From BNWE01 sp964369545 (GTDB taxonomy: Bacteria > Pseudomonadota > Alphaproteobacteria > UBA3830), in contig CAYJFA010000006.1 of assembly GCA_964369545.1 (NCBI GenBank), positions 1 through 64,000 of the forward strand: DNA of 64,000 nt. Direction: 5' to 3'. Shown here piece after piece: positions 45,213-54,012 of this stretch. Each line of letters begins with the position of its first letter. Positions within the stretch are counted from its first letter, which is position 1. A program made the position numbers and the translations under genes. The notes beneath the pieces are model-generated. The model worked only from the letters and a program-made list of their open reading frames with translations. It searched no databases and had not been told where the DNA came from.

Positions 45213-46649
45213 TTATTCAAATTCGTCTTCTATCAATTTTTCTAAATCATCATCATCTGTATTCTGGTTGGCATTGAGGTCATCTTTCGAGAACGAATAA
45301 CTTGAAAATATCTTTTCAATGGTTTGAAGCGAACTTCTTTCTATAAGCAGAATTATTATATCTTCAAGGCACAATGCTAAATCACTTTGAGCGAGCATTG
45401 TTATTCCACCTCTGATTAAAAATACAGGAACAATTTTGCCTTTTTCCTTTAATGATTTTATTGAATCTCCAAGGTGAGTGCATGATTCGGTTACATGAGT
45501 CTCAACGATATCAACGCTTTGATTTTTGAGAGAACGTACGGAAGTTATTTTCCCTTTTCTCGATTTTTGTACAATAGTTTCGATTGTTATCGCGTTTGGA
45601 TTTATTATGGAACATCCGGAACTTAGGGGTAATAGCGAATTATAGTCATGGGATTTAGACAATGTTAAAATTCTTTTTAATTCAAATCGCTTAAGAAATA
45701 GCGACGATAACACGTTAGTTTTTTCTCTTTTTGTAGCGACTATTGCGGTATCAATTTCCGATGTGATTTCCTTAAGAAAATCGCAATCAAGTGGATCTCC
45801 ACAGATAGTTGTTACATTCGGGAATTTTTCCGCTATTTCTTCAGCTTGATGTAGCGATTCTTCAAGAATTGTAATGTTGCAATCGAGCTTTCTTATCAAT
45901 ATTGTTTTTATTAGGGTGGTTGCAATGTTTGTCTCACCACCAATAATCATGATGTTTTGTTTTTTTGTTTGAGGATATCCAAAAAGTTTCAATGAATCAT
46001 TTAGGTACTGTTTTGTTGTTGCGATATAAACCTCATCCCCTGGAAGCAATACGTCTGTTTTTCCAGGAAAAAACGTTGTGTTATTGCGAGTGATAGTTAA
46101 AACAAACAAATCCAAATCAGTTATACCCCTGAAATGCATGAATGTTGTGTTTAAAACTTCTGTATCAGGAAGGCATTTTAAGCTGACTACTACGGTATTT
46201 CCTATATTTATTACATCAAATACCCCATTTATTTGAACAATATCACAAACAGTGTTTGAGGTTTCCAATTCTGGCTGAATTATAATATCTATATCGAAAT
46301 TCTCTTTAAGAAACAGTTCAAAAACATTACCTTGCAAAAAGGCCTGCGATCTTATACGCGCGATTTTGGTTTTTACATTAAACAGGGATCCTGCAAGCTT
46401 GCATGCAACGATATTTTGTTCATCGTTTGACATTACTGCTATTATATGACTTGCGTTTTCTGTGCTGGCGTCTTTTAATACAGCTGCGTTTGTGGCATCT
46501 CCAGTAATAACGTTTAAATCTGAAATATTTTTTATCTTATCTGCGATTTCTTCGGATTTTTCAATAATCGTTACTTCTATGTTTTGATTATTTAAATATT
46601 CCGCTATTCCTAAGCCGACTTTTCCTGCTCCAAGAATCAGTATTTTCAT
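45213..46649 (-). CDS. trkA: potassium-uptake regulator TrkA
   Basis: Peripheral NAD-binding subunit that gates Trk potassium channels. The 478-residue protein has two RCK units, each with a Rossmann start (ILGAGKVGLGIAEYL; IMIIGGETNIATTLI), and TrkA-C domains. It overlaps ntrX by four bases (ATGA). trkA after ntrYX is the usual alphaproteobacterial order. The second Rossmann loop lacks the full GxGxxG. Confidence 0.9.
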   Translation of the reverse strand: MKILILGAGKVGLGIAEYLNNQNIEVTIIEKSEEIADKIKNISDLNVITGDATNAAVLKDASTENASHIIAVMSNDEQNIVACKLAGSLFNVKTKIARIRSQAFLQGNVFELFLKENFDIDIIIQPELETSNTVCDIVQINGVFDVINIGNTVVVSLKCLPDTEVLNTTFMHFRGITDLDLFVLTITRNNTTFFPGKTDVLLPGDEVYIATTKQYLNDSLKLFGYPQTKKQNIMIIGGETNIATTLIKTILIRKLDCNITILEESLHQAEEIAEKFPNVTTICGDPLDCDFLKEITSEIDTAIVATKREKTNVLSSLFLKRFELKRILTLSKSHDYNSLLPLSSGCSIINPNAITIETIVQKSRKGKITSVRSLKNQSVDIVETHVTESCTHLGDSIKSLKEKGKIVPVFLIRGGITMLAQSDLALCLEDIIILLIERSSLQTIEKIFSSYSFSKDDLNANQNTDDDDLEKLIEDEFE

Positions 46650-48043
46650 TTTTGCATACTTTCTTTTTTCTGATTTTTGGGGTTTTTCTTGTGCTGGACA
46701 TTAAGGAATTTCAATTTGCGATGCAGCGCAGATCGCTCCATGCCTATGAAATTTGCGGTTTGTGAAATATTTCCGGAGAATCTATCGACTTGTGTTCTCA
46801 AATAATCAGACTCAAAGTGATCTTTAGCTTCTCTTAGCGGCATTGATATGAATTTTGCAATATTAAGTGATTCAAATTTATCTTTTGTATTTGTAGTCAA
46901 TTCAGTTGGTAAAAACTCTTCAGTTATTTGTTCTATATTGTTATCGCTTGCGTTTATTAGAGAACTTTCAACTACATTTTTTATCTGATGCACATTTCCA
47001 GGCCAATCATAGGATTGTAAAATTGCTAAAGCATTATCTGAAAAATTTTTAGATTTTAACCCAAAAAGCTGCTCTGATTTATCAATATAATAATTTATTA
47101 TTGGTATGATATCTTCTTTGCGTTCCTTAAGGGCTGGGATATCAATTTCCGCAATTTTTAGACGATAGAATAATTCACTGCTAAATAAATTTTCATTTAC
47201 CATATGCGTAATATTTCTATTGATAGAGCCGCTGATAATTCTTGTATCCGGATATACTATTCTGTTACCGACAGTGTATTTTCCATTTTGAAGCAGCATC
47301 AACAATTTGCGCTGCGAGTTCTGTGATAATTTATCTATATCTTCAAGGAAAACAGTCCCTCCAGAGGTTTTTTCTAAATATCCATAGGATTTTTCGGTAC
47401 CAAAACATTCGGTGTCAAAACTGTCTGATTTATCGGAAATACAGCTTATACATGTGAAGCTATTTTTTGCGCGGCTGGATTTTTTGTGTATGCTATAAGC
47501 TATGGAATCAGCTCCTATTCCAGCAGGGTAATGGATAAAGACTCGACTGTTTGATGCAGCGATTTTTTCAATGCTCGATTTTATTGAAGCAGCGAAAATC
47601 GATGTTCCTATTGAAAATATTTCCGAACATAATTTATTGTTTTTTAATAAAACATTCTCATTTTTTAATTTATAAAATTCAAGCGCTCTTCTGCAAGTGA
47701 GCAATAATCTATCAATAATAAAAGGTTTCTCAATAAAATCGAATGCTCCAATCTGCATTGCAGTTACTGCAATATCAATTGTGCCATGCCCTGATATTAT
47801 TATTATTGGAATTTCTGAATTTATGTTCTTAATTTTTTCTAATATTTTGAATCCGGCTGATTCATCGTTCTCTATCCATAAATCCAAGAAGACTAAATAA
47901 GGCATATTGTTTTTTACTTGAGAAATCGCTTCTTGTTCATTTGCGGCCTGTCGAGTGTTATATCCTTCGTCTGATAGAACATCGGAAATTAGAGATCTTA
48001 CTTCTGCGTCATCATCAACAATTAAAATATTTTCATTGCTCAT
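46646..48043 (-). CDS. ntrX: response regulator NtrX with degenerate AAA+ domain
   Basis: A 465-residue NtrC-family regulator paired with NtrY. The receiver is normal (ILIVDDD, phospho-Asp in VFLDLW, ISGHG, EKPF). The AAA+ domain keeps TVFLEDIDKLS and WPGNVHQIKNV, but Walker A reads YPAGIGADS where GxxGxGK[ST] is expected, so ATP binding is doubtful. The GAFTGA loop is absent, as in other NtrX. The Fis-type HTH (ISQTANFIGMERSALHRKL) is present. It probably regulates sigma-70 promoters for envelope or redox functions rather than acting as a sigma-54 activator. Confidence 0.88.
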   Translation of the reverse strand: MSNENILIVDDDAEVRSLISDVLSDEGYNTRQAANEQEAISQVKNNMPYLVFLDLWIENDESAGFKILEKIKNINSEIPIIIISGHGTIDIAVTAMQIGAFDFIEKPFIIDRLLLTCRRALEFYKLKNENVLLKNNKLCSEIFSIGTSIFAASIKSSIEKIAASNSRVFIHYPAGIGADSIAYSIHKKSSRAKNSFTCISCISDKSDSFDTECFGTEKSYGYLEKTSGGTVFLEDIDKLSQNSQRKLLMLLQNGKYTVGNRIVYPDTRIISGSINRNITHMVNENLFSSELFYRLKIAEIDIPALKERKEDIIPIINYYIDKSEQLFGLKSKNFSDNALAILQSYDWPGNVHQIKNVVESSLINASDNNIEQITEEFLPTELTTNTKDKFESLNIAKFISMPLREAKDHFESDYLRTQVDRFSGNISQTANFIGMERSALHRKLKFLNVQHKKNPKNQKKESMQK

Positions 48044-48053
48044 AAATTACCTA

Positions 48054-50255
48054 TCAAATTTGTTTACAAGGAATAGATATTGTAACCTTTGCTCCGCCAT
48101 GTTTACTATCATCGAATAATACATCCCCATTATGATCTTGAATGATTTTTTTTACGATTGCCAGCCCTAAACCCGTTCCTTTTGGCATCATTGTAAAATA
48201 TGGAGTGGCAAGAGATTCGATTTTTTCCTTAGGTAATCCAGGACCATTATCTTCTATATCAATGTATATATTGTGATTTTCTATTTTAAGCGATACCGAG
48301 ATTTTTTTATCTTTTTTATTTATTGTATTTAATGCATTAATCGCGTTTTGAATCAAATTTATAATACATTGATGTAACAATCTCTCATCCGCTTTTATTT
48401 CATAATTAGCTTTTTCAGAATTCAAATGAATTTTTATATCTGCGGCAGCGGTTTGCATAAGAAAAATTGCTTGCTTACAAATTTCGTGGACATCGCATTC
48501 ACGAAAGATTGGTTCTGGCAGTTTTGCAAAAAAAGTAAAGTCATCTATTAGACGTTTTATGTCCCCAACTTGCCGAATAATAACATCTATAAGCTGAGAA
48601 AATGTTTCCTTATCTGCGGATATCTGAAAAAGATATTTTCTATGAATTCGTTCAGCTGATAATTGTATCGGGGTAAGCGGATTTTTTATTTCATGAGCTA
48701 CGCGTCGGGCAACATCTGACCAAGCGGCTTTTCGCTGAGCAGCTATCATATTTGTTAAATCATCGAATGTAATTACAAATCGACTATAATAGCTGTTCGA
48801 AGCAGCGATATTTTCTATTTTTACTGAAAAGACACAAGTTTCATAATTCTTTTTGTATTGGATTTCTTTCTCAATAAAAGAGATGTTGCTTTGCAATTCT
48901 TCAAGGAGATTTTTTAATTCAGGAATTATATTAAGTATGTTTTCTCCAAATGTGATTTGCTTATTTAGTAGTCTTTCAGCCGCAGTATTCCAAATATAAA
49001 TCGCGTTGTTGTCTATTCCTATGACTCCGGATGACACGCCAGCGAGAACACTGCTGGAAAATTTAATTTTTTCATCTAAGTTTTTGTTTATTTTAACAAG
49101 GTCTTCTCGTTGATCATGAACTTGATCAATCATCTGATTAAACGTTTTTATAAGAATTGACAACTCTTCATATGAATTTACTTGCTTTGCTCTTGCTTTT
49201 AAGTTTCCTCCTATAATATTTTCAGACACATCTATTAAATTGCTGATTGGATTTACAATTTTCCATGAATAAATGATCGCTACTACAATGGATGCTACTA
49301 GTAAAAGAATTCCAACAACTAAAAACATAAAGATAAAAGCTATTTCTAATGATTCTCTATTTTGCAGAAGAGAATGATACTCGTTATATGCGGTTCTTGC
49401 GTTTTTAGCTTGATAAAGGATATTCGAATCGATTTTTTTTTCGACTATAAGATACATATATTCATTATTTTCATTTCTAAAACATGATATCGCTATTATG
49501 CTGTCATTATCGGCATTGGATATTTCTAAAATTATCGCGTTTTTTTCATTTGTTTTTTGAAAATCTTTGCTGTTTATATTCAAAAAATGCAGGGATGTGC
49601 TGTATTTTGAATGAGCGACAACATTAAATGAGCTGTTTAATAATATTGCAGAATTTATATTTTTAAGTGCACATAAATCATCTAATAAAAAACCAATATC
49701 TCTTGAAAACCGCAAGTTATCGATTTCTGAGAGATCATCTAAGCGGTCTATGTGATATTCTATAGTTTTTGATATGGCAACACAGTCATTTAACGTACGT
49801 TTTTTGTGTTCTTTTAAATAAGATTCAGCTACGTTAAGAGATTCCTGTAAAACTGTTTTGTTTCGTTCATTAAACCACGAATCAATACCGTTATGGAAGA
49901 AAAATGCGGAGAAAAAACTCATAAGAACTGATGGAACAACAGAAGTCAATGAGAATAACAGAATTAATCTTAATGTAATTCGGGATCCTTTTTTGTGTCT
50001 ATTTGTCCATAATTCCGCTATTTTATGGCTGCCGAGAAGTAAGAGAATCAAAATGAACGCTATATCACAATAAAGAATTGAGATAACCTTTTTCGAGCTT
50101 TTGCTATATAGCTCAACATCTGTAAATAATAAATATGTAAAGAAACAAGAAATAGTAGATAGAACGAAAAATAAGTATGTCAAAAAATTTCGTACTTTAG
50201 GTCTTTTGAAAAAATAAAAAAATGCTTTCAAGAATTTAATTATTGATTTCTCCAA
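48054..50255 (-). CDS. ntrY: sensor histidine kinase NtrY
   Basis: A 733-residue membrane kinase. Several N-terminal membrane segments are followed by a periplasmic region, another helix near 305–330, HAMP, and PAS (GVSSGVIGIDNNAIYIWNTAAERLL). The HisKA motif ARRVAHEIKNPLTPIQLSAER has His near residue 518, and the HATPase has NLIQNAINAL, DNGPGLP and GTGLGLAIVKKII. The start is unusual: TTG at 50255, overlapping the NtrC-like gene by 20 bases; no ATG lies nearby. Confidence 0.92.
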   Translation of the reverse strand: MEKSIIKFLKAFFYFFKRPKVRNFLTYLFFVLSTISCFFTYLLFTDVELYSKSSKKVISILYCDIAFILILLLLGSHKIAELWTNRHKKGSRITLRLILLFSLTSVVPSVLMSFFSAFFFHNGIDSWFNERNKTVLQESLNVAESYLKEHKKRTLNDCVAISKTIEYHIDRLDDLSEIDNLRFSRDIGFLLDDLCALKNINSAILLNSSFNVVAHSKYSTSLHFLNINSKDFQKTNEKNAIILEISNADNDSIIAISCFRNENNEYMYLIVEKKIDSNILYQAKNARTAYNEYHSLLQNRESLEIAFIFMFLVVGILLLVASIVVAIIYSWKIVNPISNLIDVSENIIGGNLKARAKQVNSYEELSILIKTFNQMIDQVHDQREDLVKINKNLDEKIKFSSSVLAGVSSGVIGIDNNAIYIWNTAAERLLNKQITFGENILNIIPELKNLLEELQSNISFIEKEIQYKKNYETCVFSVKIENIAASNSYYSRFVITFDDLTNMIAAQRKAAWSDVARRVAHEIKNPLTPIQLSAERIHRKYLFQISADKETFSQLIDVIIRQVGDIKRLIDDFTFFAKLPEPIFRECDVHEICKQAIFLMQTAAADIKIHLNSEKANYEIKADERLLHQCIINLIQNAINALNTINKKDKKISVSLKIENHNIYIDIEDNGPGLPKEKIESLATPYFTMMPKGTGLGLAIVKKIIQDHNGDVLFDDSKHGGAKVTISIPCKQI

Positions 50256-50508
50256 CGTTCAATTTCATAATTTTTTTTCTTAAAGTATTCCTATTTATAC
50301 CAAGTATTTTTGATGCTTGTAACTGATTTCCTTTTGAGTATTTTAGAGTAGTATTAAACACTACGCGCTCTACTTCATTGATAATGCGTTCATAAAGCCC
50401 TGGAGGAATAATATCTTCTTTATGAGACGCGAAATATTTTTCAAGATTTTTCTCTATATTTTTTGAGAAGCCTTGTTCTAAATGTTCGAAGGTTTCTTTT
50501 GATACCAT
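50236..50508 (-). CDS. stand-alone NtrC-type DNA-binding domain (Fis family)
   Basis: A 90-residue protein whose C-terminal 50 residues match the DNA-binding end of NtrC: PPGLYERIINEVERVV, KGNQLQASKILGINRNTLRKK. Receiver and ATPase domains are absent, and the first 35 residues look like a short helical leader with its own ATG. In typical alphaproteobacteria ntrB and full ntrC lie between dusB and ntrY; here only this piece remains in that place. It may act as a Fis-like DNA-bending or repressing protein. It resembles Fis itself in size. Confidence 0.85.
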   Translation of the reverse strand: MVSKETFEHLEQGFSKNIEKNLEKYFASHKEDIIPPGLYERIINEVERVVFNTTLKYSKGNQLQASKILGINRNTLRKKIMKLNVGEINN

Positions 50509-50537
50509 TTATTACGTTCCTACAAAAAATTGATACA

Positions 50538-51521
50538 TTATTTTGAGAAGCATATGTTTTTATAGAACTCTTTCACATAATTTTGAATAAACAATATGTC
50601 TTCTGCTTTATTTATGGTTTTTCTAAATTTGGATGCTCCACTTAGCCCTACACTATACCAGCAAAAATGTTTTCTGAATACTTTAATACCATGATTTTTT
50701 CCATAAAAATCTAATGTGTTATAAAAGTGCTGCATAATTATTTTAAACTGTTCTTCCAAAGAGGGTGTTGGAATTATAGAATCGTTTTGCAAAAAATTCA
50801 TGATTTGTTTTAGTAACCACGGTCTGCCTAATGCTGCTCTGCCAATCATAACACCATGTGCATTGGAAAGTTTTAGCGCTTTTTCGGCATCTTTCGCGCT
50901 TTTTATATCGCCATTGCATAGGTATGGAATGTTTATGATATTCCTTAATTGTTGAATTGCTGACCAATCCGCTGTTCCGCTGTACATTTGATTTCTTGTT
51001 CTACAATGAATAGTTAATAGTTGAATTCCTGCATTCTCAAATTTTTTCGCAAGGTTTAAAAAATTGATGTTTTCTATATCCCATCCTAGTCTCATTTTCA
51101 GTGTTACAGGGATTTTTACAGCTTTTACAACAGATTCAGCTATTGAAACAGCTAGGTCTTCGTTTTTCATTAGTGCAGATCCGGAATTATTGGCGACTAT
51201 TTTTTTCGCAGGACATCCCATGTTTATATCTATACAACTTGCTCCCAAATCTTCATTTATGACAGCCGATTCCGCCATGTTTTTTGGGTTGGCTCCGACA
51301 ATCTGTACTATTTTTAGAGAATTATCATTTTTGCTTATCAAACGTTTATATGTTTTTTTGCTGTTTCTGATCAATGCTTCACTAGATACCATTTCTGATA
51401 CAACGGCAGTTGCTCCAAACAAGCATACTAGCTCGCGGAATGGAGCATCAGTTACGCCAGCCATGGGAGCTAGGAATACAGGTCTTTGAATTTCGTCTAT
51501 TTTCAATATATTGTTGAACAT
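50538..51521 (-). CDS. dusB: tRNA-dihydrouridine synthase (DusB/NifR3)
   Basis: FMN enzyme reducing uridine to dihydrouridine in tRNA D-loops. The 327-residue protein has VFLAPMAGVTDAPFRELV, INMGCPAKKIVANNSGSALM (catalytic Cys), VTLKMRLGWD, LLTIHCRTR, LCNGDIKS and GVMIGRAALGRPWL. Classic position upstream of the ntr genes, here 29 bases before the NtrC-like fragment. Confidence 0.94.
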   Translation of the reverse strand: MFNNILKIDEIQRPVFLAPMAGVTDAPFRELVCLFGATAVVSEMVSSEALIRNSKKTYKRLISKNDNSLKIVQIVGANPKNMAESAVINEDLGASCIDINMGCPAKKIVANNSGSALMKNEDLAVSIAESVVKAVKIPVTLKMRLGWDIENINFLNLAKKFENAGIQLLTIHCRTRNQMYSGTADWSAIQQLRNIINIPYLCNGDIKSAKDAEKALKLSNAHGVMIGRAALGRPWLLKQIMNFLQNDSIIPTPSLEEQFKIIMQHFYNTLDFYGKNHGIKVFRKHFCWYSVGLSGASKFRKTINKAEDILFIQNYVKEFYKNICFSK

Positions 51522-51541
51522 TGTCAGAAAACTACTGTTTA

Positions 51542-52000
51542 TTAGAATTCAATTCTTGCATCATAAACTGCGTGAGAAAATAAATTTATTGAAGGTGAAG
51601 AGGCAAACAGCCATTTTGCGAAAATTATTGTGTTGTTCTCATATATTTCTATGAATGAATATATTTCTTTGTAATCTTCTGGGCTGCTTTTAAAGCATTT
51701 TTTTAATTTTAGTTTTATACTACCAAAAATTATAGGATCTTCCACTTTTATATTTTTACGAAAAACTTTACCGCTGATTTTATCAAGAATTTGTATATTT
51801 ACATTATCTATTTCAACAGGATCTGATTCCCAAATTGATTTTTTTTCATCGTCTTTAAAATATTCGAGATCTTTTTCTACAGTGCTGGAATCTGCGTTTG
51901 ATACAATATAGTTCACTGTAAATAATATTAATAAGCATGAGATGGAAGCACGATAATTTTTACTAAAAGTGTTCATCACATTTCTAGGCTTTTTCATCAT
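51542..52000 (-). CDS. DUF2155-family exported protein
   Basis: A 152-residue protein with a signal peptide (ISCLLILFTVNYIVSNA) and the DUF2155 pattern: VNIQILDKISGKVF, FGSIKLKLKKCFKSSPED, WLFASSPSINLFSHAVYDA. The family is periplasmic and found in alphaproteobacteria, with unknown function. ATG 52000 overlaps the preceding gene; ATG 51976 is also possible. It sits in the dnaQ–trkA run. Confidence 0.8.
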   Translation of the reverse strand: MMKKPRNVMNTFSKNYRASISCLLILFTVNYIVSNADSSTVEKDLEYFKDDEKKSIWESDPVEIDNVNIQILDKISGKVFRKNIKVEDPIIFGSIKLKLKKCFKSSPEDYKEIYSFIEIYENNTIIFAKWLFASSPSINLFSHAVYDARIEF

Positions 52001-52265
52001 CTATTGAAATATCGTCATCGCCATCTTCTAAGCTTACAATATCTTCGTCGGAATCATCCGCGATTTCTTCATATTCAATATCAATTCTTAAATTATCTAT
52101 TTCTTCGTTTTTTTCTTGAGAATTTTTTGTTTTTCTTTTGGATAAATATTCAGGATCCAAAGCGGCATTGCAATTTGGGCATATTATAGGAGTTTTGTTG
52201 AAATCATAGAAACGAGTACTGCATCCCAAGCAAACTCTTTTTATTCCCCAATCAGGTTTATTCAT
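51984..52265 (-). CDS. FYDLN-acid family zinc-ribbon protein (TIGR02300)
   Basis: A 93-residue protein with KPDWGIKRVCLGCSTRFYDF and CPNC (a four-Cys zinc ribbon, FYDFNK here), then a long acidic tail. TIGR02300 is an alphaproteobacterial family of unknown function. It overlaps the next gene by 17 bases. Confidence 0.9.
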   Translation of the reverse strand: MNKPDWGIKRVCLGCSTRFYDFNKTPIICPNCNAALDPEYLSKRKTKNSQEKNEEIDNLRIDIEYEEIADDSDEDIVSLEDGDDDISIDDEKA

Positions 52266-52298
52266 TGTTATCTCCTTATAGATTTTGTGATCTTATAT

Positions 52299-53159
52299 CT
52301 AAGGCCTCTCTAATGTCAAATGAATATCGTTGTATTTTTTGGGTACATCTTCCCAAAGGCTTATGATATACCCTCCAAGTCCTGATCCTGTTTGTTTTGC
52401 AGCCACCGCTCCGTTATGTAATAATGCATTAATATGTGCTGATGTAGCTTCATTATGTAATCCCCATTTTTTGAATACTTCATTTCCTAGCGAGATCCCA
52501 TTTTTCAGCTGATCAAAATTCGATTTGGCCAATCCTGATTCACATAAATCGGATGCATTATTCATCATTGAATCCAATTCAGAAGCCAAGTAACTATCTT
52601 TGCGGAAAATGTTTTTTACTATGTCTGCGCACGCTGATGTTGAAGATTTTTTACCAGAATAGCTCAACATTAAATGAGGCCAAAAAGGTATATTCAGTAT
52701 ATTCTGAATTTTATTGTCTTGAAATGTTATTGGTTTACTAGACATTGTGACAGCGATATCTAATCCACTGCTTTTTTTATGGAATTTGTCTTCAAGATGT
52801 TTTGCGAGTAGAAAAGGATTATCAGTGAATCCAAGATATTTAAATATATTTGCAATGTTCGTGCATATCGCCGCTGAGCTTCCCAATCCGGATTTCATTT
52901 TTATATTATTGCTTACTAAAAACTTTCCGCGGATATCTTTAAAATTGATGTTTAGAAAATCTGCGGCCTTTTTCAGTATTTCAATAAAAATCTTATTATA
53001 TTGCGGCTCCATATTTTCGTGATATACATCAAGGTTCTCTGAGTTTTCGTATTGTATTGAACATTGATAATTATTTAAAGGAAGTGCGATGGCTTTTCCG
53101 CCTCTGGTAACGGTATGCTCTCCCGATAAAATCCATTTTGCGCAGCTAGAAAATTTCAT
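52299..53159 (-). CDS. mevalonate-kinase-like GHMP kinase
   Basis: A 286-residue GHMP-superfamily kinase. GEHTVTRGGKAIALPL at the start, KMKSGLGSSAAICTNIANIF (ATP loop), SSGLDIAVTMSS (the family's catalytic-Asp region), and AAKQTGSGLGGYIISLW (motif 3) all fit mevalonate kinase. This would mean isoprenoid precursors are made through mevalonate, or mevalonate taken from the host is phosphorylated. Most alphaproteobacteria use the MEP route, so the assignment is notable. A related sugar or homoserine kinase is a weaker alternative. Confidence 0.75.
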   Translation of the reverse strand: MKFSSCAKWILSGEHTVTRGGKAIALPLNNYQCSIQYENSENLDVYHENMEPQYNKIFIEILKKAADFLNINFKDIRGKFLVSNNIKMKSGLGSSAAICTNIANIFKYLGFTDNPFLLAKHLEDKFHKKSSGLDIAVTMSSKPITFQDNKIQNILNIPFWPHLMLSYSGKKSSTSACADIVKNIFRKDSYLASELDSMMNNASDLCESGLAKSNFDQLKNGISLGNEVFKKWGLHNEATSAHINALLHNGAVAAKQTGSGLGGYIISLWEDVPKKYNDIHLTLERP

Positions 53160-53169
53160 ATGGATATTC

Positions 53170-53868
53170 CTAGTAATATTTATTCCATATGGGTGATTTT
53201 ATGTTGCTAATGAATTTTTTGTGCGCTTCTATTTCGCCTGACGATGGTGGAAAGGATCTCTGTTTGTATGTTTTTTCTGTTGTTTTAATATATCGGGCGT
53301 ACATATTTGTTTTTTCTGTTTCGAAGGAAAGTCCACTTTGCCGTCCACCAAGAAGATGGATATATACGTCAGCCAATAGGTAACAATCAATTAATGCTCC
53401 ATGTTTTTCACGCCCTGATAAATCTATTTCAAATCTTTTACATAAAGCATCCAGACTTGCTGGAGAGCCAGGAAATTTCTTTCTTGCGATATCCAAAGTA
53501 TCAACCGCATCACCTAAATTAAACAGCGGTTTATTAATTCTACTTAACTCACTATTGAGAAATCCGATGTCGAATTTAGCGTTATGAATGACTAATCTGG
53601 AATTATCTACAAATTTTAAAAAATCATCTGCTACTTCATGAAATAATAATTTATCTTTTAGAAAATCATTAGTTATTCCGCTGATTGTAGTTGCATCCCG
53701 GTGCATGTCTTTTTGGGGATTGATATACACCTGATATATATTGCCGGTCGGTATATGATTTATTAATTCTATGCAAGCAATATCGACAATTCGATCGCCA
53801 TTTTCATAACTTAATCCTGTGGTTTCAGTATCCAGTACAATTTCTCTTAAATTTTTTGAAATAGTCAT
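53170..53868 (-). CDS. dnaQ: DNA polymerase III epsilon subunit (proofreading exonuclease)
   Basis: 3'–5' proofreading exonuclease. The 232-residue protein has the DEDD acids in VLDTETTGLS (Exo I), LVIHNAKFDIGFLNSEL (Exo II) and HGALIDCYLLADVYIHL (Exo III). Leads the nine-gene minus-strand run, ten bases before the mevalonate-kinase-like gene, and diverges from the Rsb-like module. Confidence 0.94.
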   Translation of the reverse strand: MTISKNLREIVLDTETTGLSYENGDRIVDIACIELINHIPTGNIYQVYINPQKDMHRDATTISGITNDFLKDKLLFHEVADDFLKFVDNSRLVIHNAKFDIGFLNSELSRINKPLFNLGDAVDTLDIARKKFPGSPASLDALCKRFEIDLSGREKHGALIDCYLLADVYIHLLGGRQSGLSFETEKTNMYARYIKTTEKTYKQRSFPPSSGEIEAHKKFISNIKSPIWNKYY

Positions 53869-54012
53869 ATTTTATAAACTTTTATATGTGATGATAAAAA
53901 ATTATACCATTATAGTTTTATGTAACAAAGTAGATTTAATAAAAACAATGATTGTGACGTGAAAACTAAAAAGGTTGAGAGATGATTAAATTTTGTTTTT
54001 AGGAAAAGTTAA

